Counted from the first letter of the stretch, positions 15,827-23,309 are shown. The stretch: 33,402 nucleotides of DNA from Bacillota bacterium (GCA_017620135.1 JAFZQZ010000014.1:1-33402), one strand, 5' to 3'. The notes: generated by a model from the sequence alone, not told the origin. Numbers and translations are program-made.

Positions 15827-16837
15827 TCATTCGTTTTTAAACCCATTGAACCAGGCTCGTTCCTCAAATGCTTTCTTCCTGGGTTTGACTGGTTCTTCTT
15901 CCGCGACCCCGATCGGCAGGATACACACAAGCTCATATTCATCCGGCACGCCCAGGATCTGCGCCATCTGATAGCCGATCCTGTCCTCATCGGTGATATG
16001 TCCTTCGTACCAGCAGCTTTGGTATCCCAAAGCATGGATCGCTAACAGCATGTTCTCGATCGCCGCGGAATAATCCTGAACCGCGAAACAGCGGTCCCGA
16101 TAAGCGATGATTCGCCTGGTCAGGACACAGATCATCGCAGGCGCCGTACTGGCAACCGGCGGATCGATGACGGACTTAAGTTCAGAAAGAAGTTTGTCGT
16201 CATCTACCGCGATCAGACTTGTCGTTTGCTTGTTGCAGCCGGAAGGCGCGGCAAGGCCGGCTTCCATAATTGCCGTCAGGTGTGCACGCGGGACTTTGAT
16301 ATTCTTGTATTTCCCCCGATAGCTTCGCCTCTCAAGGATCTGTTTCAGCAGTATGCGCTGATCTTCGGGGATCCTGTATTTCTCCAGTCTGTACAGACGC
16401 TCTGCATCCATCTCCGAATGACCATTCTTGAATGTATAACCCAGTTTCTGATAGAAGGGAAGGCCGGTGATCGAGGCAGGTATTTCGATCCTCTTTGCCC
16501 GCAGAGCAAACTCATCCTGTTCCAGTGTTTCAATGATCGCCCTGCCGACTCCTTTGCCCTGATAGTCCGGATGAACGAAGATCGTAAACAGGCTGCTTTC
16601 ATCCTGTTTATCCCAATACGGTCCGATAGCGCCGCTCCCGATAATGCCGGTTTCGTTCTCCGCGACATAGAAATGAGTCCATGATGCTCTTTGTTTTACA
16701 TGCTCCGGCGTCTCTCTTTCGATCAGCGCTTCTATCATTTCCGGCGGATAATCTTTCGCATTGGATATCCTTAACGTCGTTCTGATCAGTTCAGATACGG
16801 CCGGCGCATCCGCATCGGTAAATCTTCTGATTTTCAT
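15827..16837 (-). CDS. GNAT acetyltransferase-nitroreductase fusion protein
   Basis: A 336-residue two-domain protein. Residues 1 to about 150 are a GNAT N-acetyltransferase: FTIFVHPDYQGKGVGRAII is the acetyl-CoA-binding motif A and GLPFYQKLGY the C-terminal signature. Residues about 158-336 are an FMN-dependent nitroreductase: LERRSYRGKYK, EAGLAAPSGCNKQ, DYSAAIENMLLAIHALGYQSCWYEG and the VPDEYELVCILPIG strand. The start at 16837 follows AGGGAAAG. It lies 12 bases after the ATP-grasp gene and is the last gene of a three-gene operon that ends in a terminator. Joint acyl transfer and flavin oxidation or reduction on one small molecule is plausible but unproven. The two folds are certain; the substrate is not. 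Confidence 0.85.
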   Translation of the reverse strand: MKIRRFTDADAPAVSELIRTTLRISNAKDYPPEMIEALIERETPEHVKQRASWTHFYVAENETGIIGSGAIGPYWDKQDESSLFTIFVHPDYQGKGVGRAIIETLEQDEFALRAKRIEIPASITGLPFYQKLGYTFKNGHSEMDAERLYRLEKYRIPEDQRILLKQILERRSYRGKYKNIKVPRAHLTAIMEAGLAAPSGCNKQTTSLIAVDDDKLLSELKSVIDPPVASTAPAMICVLTRRIIAYRDRCFAVQDYSAAIENMLLAIHALGYQSCWYEGHITDEDRIGYQMAQILGVPDEYELVCILPIGVAEEEPVKPRKKAFEERAWFNGFKNE

Positions 16838-16849
16838 AAAGATCTTTCC

Positions 16850-18031
16850 CTATCCCTGCACGAAGCGGATGAAATCGTGGACTTCCTTCATGGTTTTCAG
16901 CTTGGCCGTATACATAAAGCGGCCCATCTGCGGCCAGTTCACGGGCGGCATCTCTTCCTGCATCACGATCGCGTTGCCGTAGCGCTCCATGATCTCCGCG
17001 TGCGTGTGACGGTAGTGATGGCCTTCCTTACGGCCCGCGTAGACGCAGTAGAAGCGTTCCTTCGCTTCCGGCAGGATCCGGCGGTCCAGTACGACCATGT
17101 CAGCGTAGATCTGATAAACATCGGTCGAATGCGCGAAATCCATCATATCCGGCGTATATCCGCCGGCCGGACGCATGTTCACTTCCAGCGCCACGAAGTC
17201 GCCGACCTCGCCAAGACCCGGCTTCGCCTTGGTCAGTCGGAAGAATTCCAGATGCACGAAACGCCGGTCCACGCCGAATGCTTTCACGGCCTTACGGCCG
17301 AGTACGCGAAGCTTTTCATCCATTCGCGGACAGGTATAGTACTTGAGATCCAGGTCACGGTTCACGATATCCATGATGGGCGGCCACGCGGTCATATTCT
17401 CGAATAGCGGTTCACAGGCAGAGTCGACGATCGCGTCGTAGGAACAGATCTCTCCCTCGACGAACTCTTCCATTACATACGGGACCGACGGCAGATCCTC
17501 GTAGAAGGCATTCAGATCATCCATATCCATGAGTTTCCAGGTATTCGCCGCGCCTACGCCGATATTCGGCTTCACGATCAGCGGGAATCCGACTTTTTCG
17601 GCAAACGCCCGCCCCGCTTCCGGCGTGCTGACGATGTGCTGGCGCGCCGTAGGGATCCCGTTCTCCTCATAGATCTTTTTCATCAGCGCTTTTTCCTTGA
17701 TGAAGCCGATCCTGTCCTCGCGGATCCCGGTCGTGATATTGAAGTCCGTCCGAAGGCGCGCGTCCTGCTCGAGCCAGTACTCATTCATCGACTCGATCCA
17801 GTCGATCCGTCCGTATTTGAAGGTGAAGAACGCGACCGCGCGGTAGACCGCGTCATAGTTTTCCAGCGAATCAACGCGGTAATACTCGGTCAGCGAACTT
17901 TTCAGATTCTCCTCGAGCATATCGTACGGCGCGTCGCCGATCCCCAATACATTCACGCCGTTTCGTTTCAGCCGGTCACAGAACTGCCAGTACGTATGCG
18001 GAAAATTCGGTGAGATAAAAATGTAATTCAT
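16850..18031 (-). CDS. ATP-grasp domain carboxylate-amine/thiol ligase-like protein
   Basis: A 393-residue cytoplasmic protein with a pre-ATP-grasp Rossmann-like region (NYIFISPNFPHTYWQF, 1-120) and an ATP-grasp domain: KEKALMKKIYEENGIPTA, PLIVKPNIGVGA (ATP lysine), VMEEFVEGEICSYDAIV and FVALEVNMRPAGG (metal-binding Glu and Asn). Such proteins activate a carboxylate as an acyl phosphate and join it to an amine or similar group. The annotation 'carbamoyl-phosphate synthase large subunit short form' is often given to relatives but is not justified here. The start ATG at 18031 lies just after the esterase gene, whose last codons (AAGGAGGAG) contain its Shine-Dalgarno, so the two are coupled. Confidence 0.88.
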   Translation of the reverse strand: MNYIFISPNFPHTYWQFCDRLKRNGVNVLGIGDAPYDMLEENLKSSLTEYYRVDSLENYDAVYRAVAFFTFKYGRIDWIESMNEYWLEQDARLRTDFNITTGIREDRIGFIKEKALMKKIYEENGIPTARQHIVSTPEAGRAFAEKVGFPLIVKPNIGVGAANTWKLMDMDDLNAFYEDLPSVPYVMEEFVEGEICSYDAIVDSACEPLFENMTAWPPIMDIVNRDLDLKYYTCPRMDEKLRVLGRKAVKAFGVDRRFVHLEFFRLTKAKPGLGEVGDFVALEVNMRPAGGYTPDMMDFAHSTDVYQIYADMVVLDRRILPEAKERFYCVYAGRKEGHHYRHTHAEIMERYGNAIVMQEEMPPVNWPQMGRFMYTAKLKTMKEVHDFIRFVQG

Positions 18032-18034
18032 TGA

Positions 18035-18775
18035 CTACTCCTCCTTGATCATATACGGCAGGAAATACCGCATCTGTCTGTACCACCACGGCCAGTCGTG
18101 TGCCACGTCGAATCCCCAGAAGTCGCACCAGGCATGGATTCCCTTCTCCCGGAAAACCTGTTCCAGGAACCGAAGCGTCCTAATGCCTTCCTCTTCCCAC
18201 GGCCCCTGCCCGCAGCAGAGGATGATCTTCCGTTCATTATACAGCTGAATGTACGGGTGATCGGCCGGCATATTCGGCAGGAATCTTTCCGGGGAACTCT
18301 CATAGAGCACCGAATCCATCCAGCCGTGGAAGAAATAGTCCGTATCATAAACACCCGACAGCGCGATCACACCGCGGAACAGATCCGGCCTGCGCAAAAA
18401 CGAGATCAGCGCATGATTCGCGCCCATACTGAACCCCGTCACCGCGGGGGAAAGCGGATTCCTTTCCCGGATCAACGGGACGACTTCATCGACGATATAA
18501 TGAAAATACTGTTCCTGCCGGGCTGCGCGCCAGGTATTGTCGCCACCCTCGTTCGACCAGCTCTCCTCGTCCACGGTATCGACCACGAACATCTGGATTT
18601 TTCCCTCTTCGATAAAGTCGGACAGTTCCTGGATCATCCTGAAGTCTTCATAGTTGTGGCACTTGGAATTCTGCGTGGGGAATCCGAGAACCGGAACGCC
18701 GCCGTGCCCATAGACCATGATCTCCATATCCCGCCCGAGACTGTGGCTGAAATGCCGTATATATTCTTCTTGCAA
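18035..18775 (-). CDS. Alpha/beta-hydrolase esterase (PF00756-type)
   Basis: A soluble esterase of 246 residues from the proposed TTG start at 18775 (MQEEYIRHFSHSLGRDM). The nucleophile elbow is GFSMGANHA; the catalytic His is likely in VAHDWPWW; LGRDMEIMVYGHGGVPVL is the typical N-terminus of this 'esterase family'. TTG at 18775 is preferred because AAAGGGG stands seven bases ahead and the predicted transcript starts near 18799. The in-frame ATG at 18793 has no Shine-Dalgarno and lies only about six bases into the transcript, and a TTG at 18835 lies inside the -35. It is the first gene of the esterase/ATP-grasp/GNAT-nitroreductase operon. It could hydrolyse or transfer the acyl group used by the ligase (inference). 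Confidence 0.85.
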   Translation of the reverse strand: MQEEYIRHFSHSLGRDMEIMVYGHGGVPVLGFPTQNSKCHNYEDFRMIQELSDFIEEGKIQMFVVDTVDEESWSNEGGDNTWRAARQEQYFHYIVDEVVPLIRERNPLSPAVTGFSMGANHALISFLRRPDLFRGVIALSGVYDTDYFFHGWMDSVLYESSPERFLPNMPADHPYIQLYNERKIILCCGQGPWEEEGIRTLRFLEQVFREKGIHAWCDFWGFDVAHDWPWWYRQMRYFLPYMIKEE

Positions 18776-18805
18776 AACAATACCCCTTTTCATTTGATGG
18801 TATAT

Positions 18806-18835
18806 ATTGTATGCACACAAATCATTCGTTGTCAA
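18806..18835 (-). promoter_or_regulatory. Sigma-A promoter of the esterase/ATP-grasp operon
   Basis: On the reverse strand TTGACA (18835-18830), an 18-base spacer and TACAAT (18811-18806). The -35 hexamer overlaps the -35 of the divergent dgoK promoter by five bases. Confidence 0.8.
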
Positions 18836-18857
18836 CTGGAATTATCTGTGATAGGAT
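18829..18857 (+). promoter_or_regulatory. Sigma-A promoter of the dgoK-aldolase operon
   Basis: TTGTCA (18829-18834), a 17-base spacer and TAGGAT (18852-18857), then a short leader to AGGAGG and the ATG at 18893. Its -35 is shared with the minus-strand promoter of the esterase operon. Confidence 0.75.
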
Positions 18858-18892
18858 AAGACAACTGATAATTTGAAAAACAGGAGGACGCC

Positions 18893-19888
18893 ATGTCCTA
18901 TCTTCTGACCATCGACGGCGGAACCACGAATACCCGATATACCCTGTGGGATCAGACAGACGAAGTCATCGGAACCTACCGGCAGGATACCGGTGTCCGG
19001 ATCAGTGCTGTCACCGGCTCAGCCGACGCCTACCGGCAAAGTCTCGCTGAAGGGATCCGGCAGATACTCGAAAAAAAACAGCTCTCTGACCATGAGATCC
19101 TATCTGTCTATGCATCCGGCATGATCACCTCTTCCCTCGGTCTTCAGGAAGTGCCGCATATCCCGGCGCCGGCCGGAATCGAAGAACTGGCCGCGGCGGT
19201 TACGCCTGTTCAGTTTCCGGAGATCTTTCCCGGGCCGATCCATCTGATCCCGGGCGTGAAAAACGCGATGAGTACCGGTATGGATATGATGCGCGGGGAG
19301 GAAACGGAAGTGATCGCTCTGCTCGCGGCGCTGCCAGAACATGATGTTTCAGCCACGGGCGACGGATCGTCTCATTCTTTCTCCCGGCTGATCATCCTTC
19401 CCGGCTCTCACAACAAGTTCATCTGGATCAGTCCGGAAGGAAAAATCGAGCGGTGCCGTACCACCCTCTCCGGCGAACTCATCGACGCGCTCTCTCATCA
19501 TACCATCCTTGCCGATGCTGTGGAACATACCTTCGCCCCGTCTGATTATGATCCGGGATGGCTGCTGGCTGGCGCCAAAGCGGCAGACGCCAAAGGCCTG
19601 ACCGCGGCCCTTTTCGAAACGCGGATCCACCGCATGTTCGACGGACTTTCCGCACCACAGGCAGCTGCCTTCCTGCTGGGTGCCGTATTGGAGGAAGATC
19701 TGAAGGTCTGTTCTTTCGCTGACCTCCCCGATGAAATTATCGTTGCCGGGAAAGAACCACTGCGAAGTGCCATCATGTATCTCCTCAAAGGAAAAAACCT
19801 GTCCCATATCCGGGAGTATATCCCTGACGATAGACCGTTGGCCGCCTATGGCGCGCTGCTGATCGCCAGAGAGAAAGGAGACTTTTGA
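18893..19888 (+). CDS. dgoK: 2-dehydro-3-deoxygalactonokinase
   Basis: A 331-residue sugar-acid kinase. It phosphorylates 2-keto-3-deoxy-D-galactonate (and perhaps the gluconate epimer) with ATP to give the 6-phosphate, in the cytoplasm. The family signature is clear: LTIDGGTTNTRYTLWD near the N-terminus (phosphate-binding loop of an ASKHA-like fold), ASGMITSSLGLQEVPHIPAPAG, LPGSHNKFIWI and FLLGAVLEEDLK. The ATG follows AGGAGG. The aldolase gene begins one base after its stop, with the Shine-Dalgarno AGGAG inside its last codons, so the two steps are made together. Substrate choice between the gluco and galacto forms cannot be told from sequence. Confidence 0.92.
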   Translation: MSYLLTIDGGTTNTRYTLWDQTDEVIGTYRQDTGVRISAVTGSADAYRQSLAEGIRQILEKKQLSDHEILSVYASGMITSSLGLQEVPHIPAPAGIEELAAAVTPVQFPEIFPGPIHLIPGVKNAMSTGMDMMRGEETEVIALLAALPEHDVSATGDGSSHSFSRLIILPGSHNKFIWISPEGKIERCRTTLSGELIDALSHHTILADAVEHTFAPSDYDPGWLLAGAKAADAKGLTAALFETRIHRMFDGLSAPQAAAFLLGAVLEEDLKVCSFADLPDEIIVAGKEPLRSAIMYLLKGKNLSHIREYIPDDRPLAAYGALLIAREKGDF

Positions 19889-19889
19889 A

Positions 19890-20534
19890 ATGCCAGTAAA
19901 TGTAGAACTCCTTCAGAGAGAAAAGATCATCGCTATTATTCGAGGCATTCCACTGATAGACATGGAAAAAGCCGGAAACGCCCTTTATCGGGGCGGCATC
20001 CGGCTCATGGAAGTTGCTTTTGATCACACAAGTCCTGACGGGTTCGAGCGAACCCTGAATGCTCTTCGCCTGCTGCACGCCGCTTTGCCCGAAGATGTGC
20101 ATCTCGGCGCCGGCACTGTCCTCAGCGAGAATGAAGTCCAAGGCGCTTTTGAAGCCGGCGCCGAATTCATCATCTCTCCCAACACGGAACCGGCTGTCAT
20201 CCGGAAAACCAAAGAGCTCGGGATGCTCTCCATGCCCGGGGCGATGACGCCGACTGAAATCGCAGCTGCCTATCAGGCAGGCGGTGATATCATCAAGCTT
20301 TTCCCGGCTGACTGCCTTGGCCCGTCCTATGTGAAAGCCCTTCGCGGTCCGCTCGGGTATATCCCTCTCGCGGCCGTCGGCGGGATCAGCCAGGACAACA
20401 TCCGCAACTGGCAGGAAGCGGGCATTCAGGTGTTTGGTATCGGTTCTTCTTTGGTCTCAGCCTCGCTCGTTCGTGAAGGCCGCTTTGAAGAGCTTACCAG
20501 CCGTGCGCTGGGATTCTTTCAGGTACTGAAGTAA
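19890..20534 (+). CDS. KDPG/KDPGal aldolase (2-dehydro-3-deoxy-6-phosphogluconate/galactonate aldolase)
   Basis: A 214-residue class I aldolase that cleaves 2-keto-3-deoxy-6-phospho-gluconate or -galactonate to pyruvate and glyceraldehyde 3-phosphate. Key residues of the family are present: Arg18 in AIIRG, Glu41 in LMEVAF, GAGTVL, ISPNT and the Schiff-base Lys136 in GGDIIKLFPAD. The C-terminus has the phosphate-binding GGIS and GIGSSL loops. It is cotranscribed with dgoK and ends in a terminator. With the KduD-like dehydrogenase at 30119 it would complete a path from uronate-derived keto acids to central metabolism. It could be named eda or dgoA, which sequence alone cannot decide. Confidence 0.93.
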   Translation: MPVNVELLQREKIIAIIRGIPLIDMEKAGNALYRGGIRLMEVAFDHTSPDGFERTLNALRLLHAALPEDVHLGAGTVLSENEVQGAFEAGAEFIISPNTEPAVIRKTKELGMLSMPGAMTPTEIAAAYQAGGDIIKLFPADCLGPSYVKALRGPLGYIPLAAVGGISQDNIRNWQEAGIQVFGIGSSLVSASLVREGRFEELTSRALGFFQVLK

Positions 20535-20541
20535 CATATAA

Positions 20542-20572
20542 AAAAAGTGCAGTCACACGGACTGCACTTTTT
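20542..20572. terminator. Terminator between aldolase and hsp20 genes, bidirectional
   Basis: GTGCAGTC (20547-20554) pairs with GACTGCAC (20560-20567) around a 5-base loop. It has an A-run on the left (20541-20546) and TTTTT on the right, so it can end both the plus-strand aldolase transcript and the minus-strand hsp20 transcript. Confidence 0.88.
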
Positions 20573-20621
20573 GCATCAGAGAGGGTCTTTCGCTTGTATC
20601 GTTATGTATTTCCGAAAGCAT

Positions 20622-21071
20622 TTAGCCTTCGATCATGATGGTTTTCTTGGTGGGGATCTCTTTCGCTTTCTTCGGGATGTTCAGGGACAGAACACCATGC
20701 TCGAACTTTGCTTTGATATCCTCTTCTTTCAGTGCGTCACCGACATAGAAGCTTCTCTGCATGGAACCGGTATAACGCTCCTGACGGATGATCCGGCCTG
20801 CCTTCTCATCCTTCTGCTCTTTCTCCAGCCCTTTGGCCGCGCTGACAGTCAGATAGCCGTTCTCGAGTTCCAGATGAATATCTTCTTTCTTGAAGCCCGG
20901 CAGATCGATGTCCATCTCAAAATGATCATCATGCTCTTTGACATCGGTCTTCATCAGGCGATTCGCGTGTCTTCCGTACAGTTTCTTTTCAGCCTGGTCA
21001 AATCCTCTCATATCCGGGAAATCAAACCAGTCATCCAATAGATTCTCTCCAAAAATACTAGGCAGTAACAT
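20622..21071 (-). CDS. Small heat-shock protein (Hsp20/alpha-crystallin)
   Basis: A 149-residue ATP-independent holdase chaperone that keeps unfolding proteins soluble. The N-terminal arm is hydrophobic (LLPSIFGENLLDDWFDFP). The alpha-crystallin domain spans about residues 40-138: DVKEHDDHFEMDIDLPGFKKEDI, LENGYLTVSA, SFYVGDALKEEDIKAKFEHGVLSLNIPKK. The C-terminus keeps an I-x-I-like tail. The ATG at 21071 is chosen because GGAGG (21084-21080) lies 8 bases ahead. An in-frame ATG at 21086 overlaps that Shine-Dalgarno and would add five residues. Transcription is under a CIRCE operator and the leader can fold over the Shine-Dalgarno, so two layers of heat control are likely. Confidence 0.95.
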   Translation of the reverse strand: MLLPSIFGENLLDDWFDFPDMRGFDQAEKKLYGRHANRLMKTDVKEHDDHFEMDIDLPGFKKEDIHLELENGYLTVSAAKGLEKEQKDEKAGRIIRQERYTGSMQRSFYVGDALKEEDIKAKFEHGVLSLNIPKKAKEIPTKKTIMIEG

Positions 21072-21074
21072 ATC

Positions 21075-21126
21075 AAACACCTCCATAAACTCAATTTAGT
21101 TTTTGAGCAACGGGAAGGAGGTTTTT
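21075..21126 (-). promoter_or_regulatory. Candidate RNA thermometer in the hsp20 leader
   Basis: In the mRNA, AAAAACCTCC (21126-21117) can pair with GGAGGTGTTT (21084-21075), which contains the Shine-Dalgarno: six pairs, one A-G mismatch, then three A-U pairs. Within the loop CTCAA (21107-21103) pairs with TTGAG (21094-21090). A weak, mismatched stem over the ribosome site of an hsp20 gene is the hallmark of heat-opened leaders (ROSE, fourU, Hsp17 types). This one matches none of those consensus forms. A second, separate hairpin lies upstream (GATCAG/CTGATC at 21130-21135 and 21163-21168, with CGGCT/AGCCG inside). Confidence 0.55.
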
Positions 21127-21193
21127 CAGGATCAGGACCCGGCTCACCAGCCGACCCCGTCACTGATCTTCTCTTTTCCTTTGTTCTGAGTCT

Positions 21194-21221
21194 ATTATAC
21201 CACATTGTTAGCACTCGTCAA
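21194..21221 (-). promoter_or_regulatory. Sigma-A promoter of hsp20
   Basis: On the reverse strand TTGACG (21221-21216), a 16-base spacer and a perfect TATAAT (21199-21194). The -35 and most of the spacer lie inside the CIRCE operator, so bound HrcA would exclude RNA polymerase. The predicted leader is about 115 bases. Confidence 0.88.
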
Positions 21222-21234
21222 GAGCGAGTGCTAA
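21208..21234. promoter_or_regulatory. CIRCE operator (HrcA binding site)
   Basis: TTAGCACTC (21208-21216), nine bases, GAGTGCTAA (21226-21234): an exact match to the CIRCE consensus. HrcA represses heat-shock genes through this site in Firmicutes. Confidence 0.97.
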
Positions 21235-21291
21235 CAAATTCTGTGAACTTTTTGTAAACAAACTCTTTTTATGGCATGCCGCTTCCTCCTG

Positions 21292-21623
21292 TTGGGGCGT
21301 TTACAGAGCAATTTTCGCTTCCGCCCCAACCTGTTGGGGGAGATAGTGCATTTTTAAGCTGCGCCGCCCAGTACTTTTTTGCATTATTGGGTGGCGCAGC
21401 TATTTCACAAGCTATCTTATCTAATTTCTGGATAAAATAGGCTATCAGACTGGTATCTTATCCAGGGATTTGCATTGGATGGCAGGCTCGATTGGGCGAG
21501 CGGCTTTCTTATATGACTATCCTTTCCAATCCTTGGACAAGATAGCTCGTCCTGTTGATATTTCATCCAAAAATCACCGGTGATTTTGGGCGGCGGAACG
21601 ATTTTTAACGGTAAACGCCCCAA
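21292..21623 (-). repeat. MITE-like non-coding repeat, copy 2 (inverted)
   Basis: A 332-base element bounded by perfect 13-base terminal inverted repeats, TTGGGGCGTTTAC (21292-21304) and GTAAACGCCCCAA (21611-21623). Its reverse complement aligns with 1525-1813. Internal hairpins include AAAATCACCGGTGATTTT around 21570-21590 and CTGCGCCACCCA/TGGGCGGCGCAG around 21358-21402. It fills most of the gap between the CIRCE-controlled hsp20 promoter and the 3' end of the DNA glycosylase gene. No transposase or open frame of note is inside. It could be a miniature transposable element or a family of structured RNA. Confidence 0.82.
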
Positions 21624-21642
21624 ACGGGCTTGAAAAGTGGTT

Positions 21643-22140
21643 TTATAGAAGATACGGCAGGATCACCTTCCACGCTTCTTTGAGACGCGCCATATTCCAG
21701 GCCGCGTTGGCCGGGCTGGTGGAGGGAAGCTTTACGGCGTCCCGGCCGGTCAGTTTCTTCGTATATTTCTGATAAAGCTCAAAGGACTTAGTCCCGTTGC
21801 AGAAGATCTGCCGGATATCGGCCGCCTCCAGGATCAACCGGAGGTCATTGACGGTCACGTCCTCGATGGTGCTGTCGCTGGAGCCTTCGATCCGGCAGCT
21901 CTGGATCACGTCCCACATAGCGATCCCGTGAGAAAGTGCCAGATGCCGTTTCGCTTCGATATCTCCGTGCGCCGGCGCCTCTTCCCCCAGGAGCGAGGCG
22001 ATCAGCGGCCAGTAACGGTTCTGCGGATGGCCGTAAAAGAAGCTCTGCTCCCTTGATTTTACCGAAGGGAAACTGCCGAGGATCAGGATACGGCTCTTTT
22101 CGTCATACATAGGACCGAAGGGATGTTCGATAAACTTCAT
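21643..22140 (-). CDS. DNA-deoxyinosine (hypoxanthine-DNA) glycosylase, UDG superfamily family 6
   Basis: A 165-residue base-excision repair enzyme that removes deaminated adenine (hypoxanthine) from DNA. Motif 1 reads LGSFPSVKSREQSFFYGHPQNRYW, with Asn41 in QNRYW at the place of the catalytic Asn of the family; motif 2 is LPSTSPANAAW. Length and motifs fit the compact family 6 glycosylases. Its ATG overlaps the stop of the preceding hydrolase gene by four bases (ATGA), so translation is coupled. It is the last gene of the six-gene operon, followed directly by the repeat element with no ordinary terminator. Confidence 0.88.
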   Translation of the reverse strand: MKFIEHPFGPMYDEKSRILILGSFPSVKSREQSFFYGHPQNRYWPLIASLLGEEAPAHGDIEAKRHLALSHGIAMWDVIQSCRIEGSSDSTIEDVTVNDLRLILEAADIRQIFCNGTKSFELYQKYTKKLTGRDAVKLPSTSPANAAWNMARLKEAWKVILPYLL

Positions 22141-23309
22141 TCCGGCTTTAATCCTTCATAGACCAGATCGCGCATGCGCGGATGGACCACGCTGTAAGCT
22201 GTACCGAAGCCCAGTACGTGCATCACGTAGGTGATCGCGACGTGGTTAAACGGATCGACCACGCCGAATCCGCCGGCGGCGCCGTCCCATCCGAACTCTC
22301 CCACAGGCGCCTGGCCGAGATTCTCATGGTTCTTGACCCGCACGCCCAGACCGTAGCCGTACTCCGGCCTGCCGCTCTTATGAAAGTCCGCCAGCGGCTG
22401 TCCGTGCGTGACCGAGTGGGTAAAGAGCATGACCGAGTCTTCCTTCAGGATCCGGGCGCCGTTCACGCCGACCCCGCCGTTTGCCAGCGCATCCATGACC
22501 GTGTGGTAGGCGATCGGCGTTCCCGCCAGTGCGGCGCCGCCGCTCTCATACTTCTCACCGATGCTGAACCCGAAATTGATCGGGACCGGTCTGATCCTGT
22601 TCTCTTCCGGTTTCCACGCATACATCGCCGCCATCCGTGCCATCTGCTCTTCGTTCGGATGGCAGGTCATGTCCGTGATCCCCAGTGGTGTAAAGATGTG
22701 GTTCTGCATATAGTCACTGTACCGCTCTCCGCTGATCACCTCGATCACTGCAGCGATCACGTCATGTCCCAGCGAATAGCGCCACCTGGTCCCCGGTTCG
22801 TAGATCAGCGGTACTTTGGCCAATGCCGCGATCACCTCGCGTGTGGTCGGGTTGGGCTCCTTCTCGAGTAATGCCTGGATCGCCTCATTCTTCAGGTCAT
22901 AGGTCAGTCCCGCCATCATGGCCATGCAGTCGATGATCCTCACCTGATTCTTCGCGAAATGGCTCGGCGTACGCAGTTTCGGCAGCAGCATCGGATCTTC
23001 CGCGTAACGAACGTCATCGACCACAGTCACATATTCCCACTCCGGCAGGTATTTGCAGACCGGATCGTACAACCCGGCCCGGCCCTGTTCGATCAGCTGC
23101 ATCATCGCCGTCATGGTGATGACCTTGGTACAGGAATAGAAATAATAAAACTCGGATCCGTTCACGGGCACCTTCAGGTCGTAGTCGGAATAGCCCGTCT
23201 GGTGGTGATAGACGGTCTCATGATCTTTGGATACGAATACTTCCAGTCCTTTGATGCCGTATTCCTCATCAAGACTGTCCAGATACTGTGTTAAAAGATG
23301 AAAGTTCAT
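22137..23309 (-). CDS. Serine hydrolase of the beta-lactamase/penicillin-binding fold
   Basis: A 390-residue protein with the class C beta-lactamase/esterase fold. The nucleophile motif S-x-x-K is Ser59-Lys62 in FYSCTKV. The second motif appears as WRYSLGHDV, where the usual YxN Asn is absent, and the third as GWDGAAGG near residue 345. No signal peptide or lipobox is seen, so it is cytoplasmic and more likely an esterase or peptidase than an antibiotic resistance enzyme. The ATG at 23309 follows AGGAGAGGG; the longer frame to 23543 runs into cysK and is spurious. It lies 22 bases after cysK. Confidence 0.85.
   Translation of the reverse strand: MNFHLLTQYLDSLDEEYGIKGLEVFVSKDHETVYHHQTGYSDYDLKVPVNGSEFYYFYSCTKVITMTAMMQLIEQGRAGLYDPVCKYLPEWEYVTVVDDVRYAEDPMLLPKLRTPSHFAKNQVRIIDCMAMMAGLTYDLKNEAIQALLEKEPNPTTREVIAALAKVPLIYEPGTRWRYSLGHDVIAAVIEVISGERYSDYMQNHIFTPLGITDMTCHPNEEQMARMAAMYAWKPEENRIRPVPINFGFSIGEKYESGGAALAGTPIAYHTVMDALANGGVGVNGARILKEDSVMLFTHSVTHGQPLADFHKSGRPEYGYGLGVRVKNHENLGQAPVGEFGWDGAAGGFGVVDPFNHVAITYVMHVLGFGTAYSVVHPRMRDLVYEGLKPE

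Noticed and set aside
16850..18031. Carbamoyl-phosphate synthase large subunit
   Set aside because: Only one ATP-grasp domain is present, with no allosteric or second synthetase half; the generic ligase call is safer.
22137..23309. Antibiotic-resistance beta-lactamase
   Set aside because: There is no signal peptide and the YxN and KTG motifs are degenerate, so an esterase or peptidase role is more likely.
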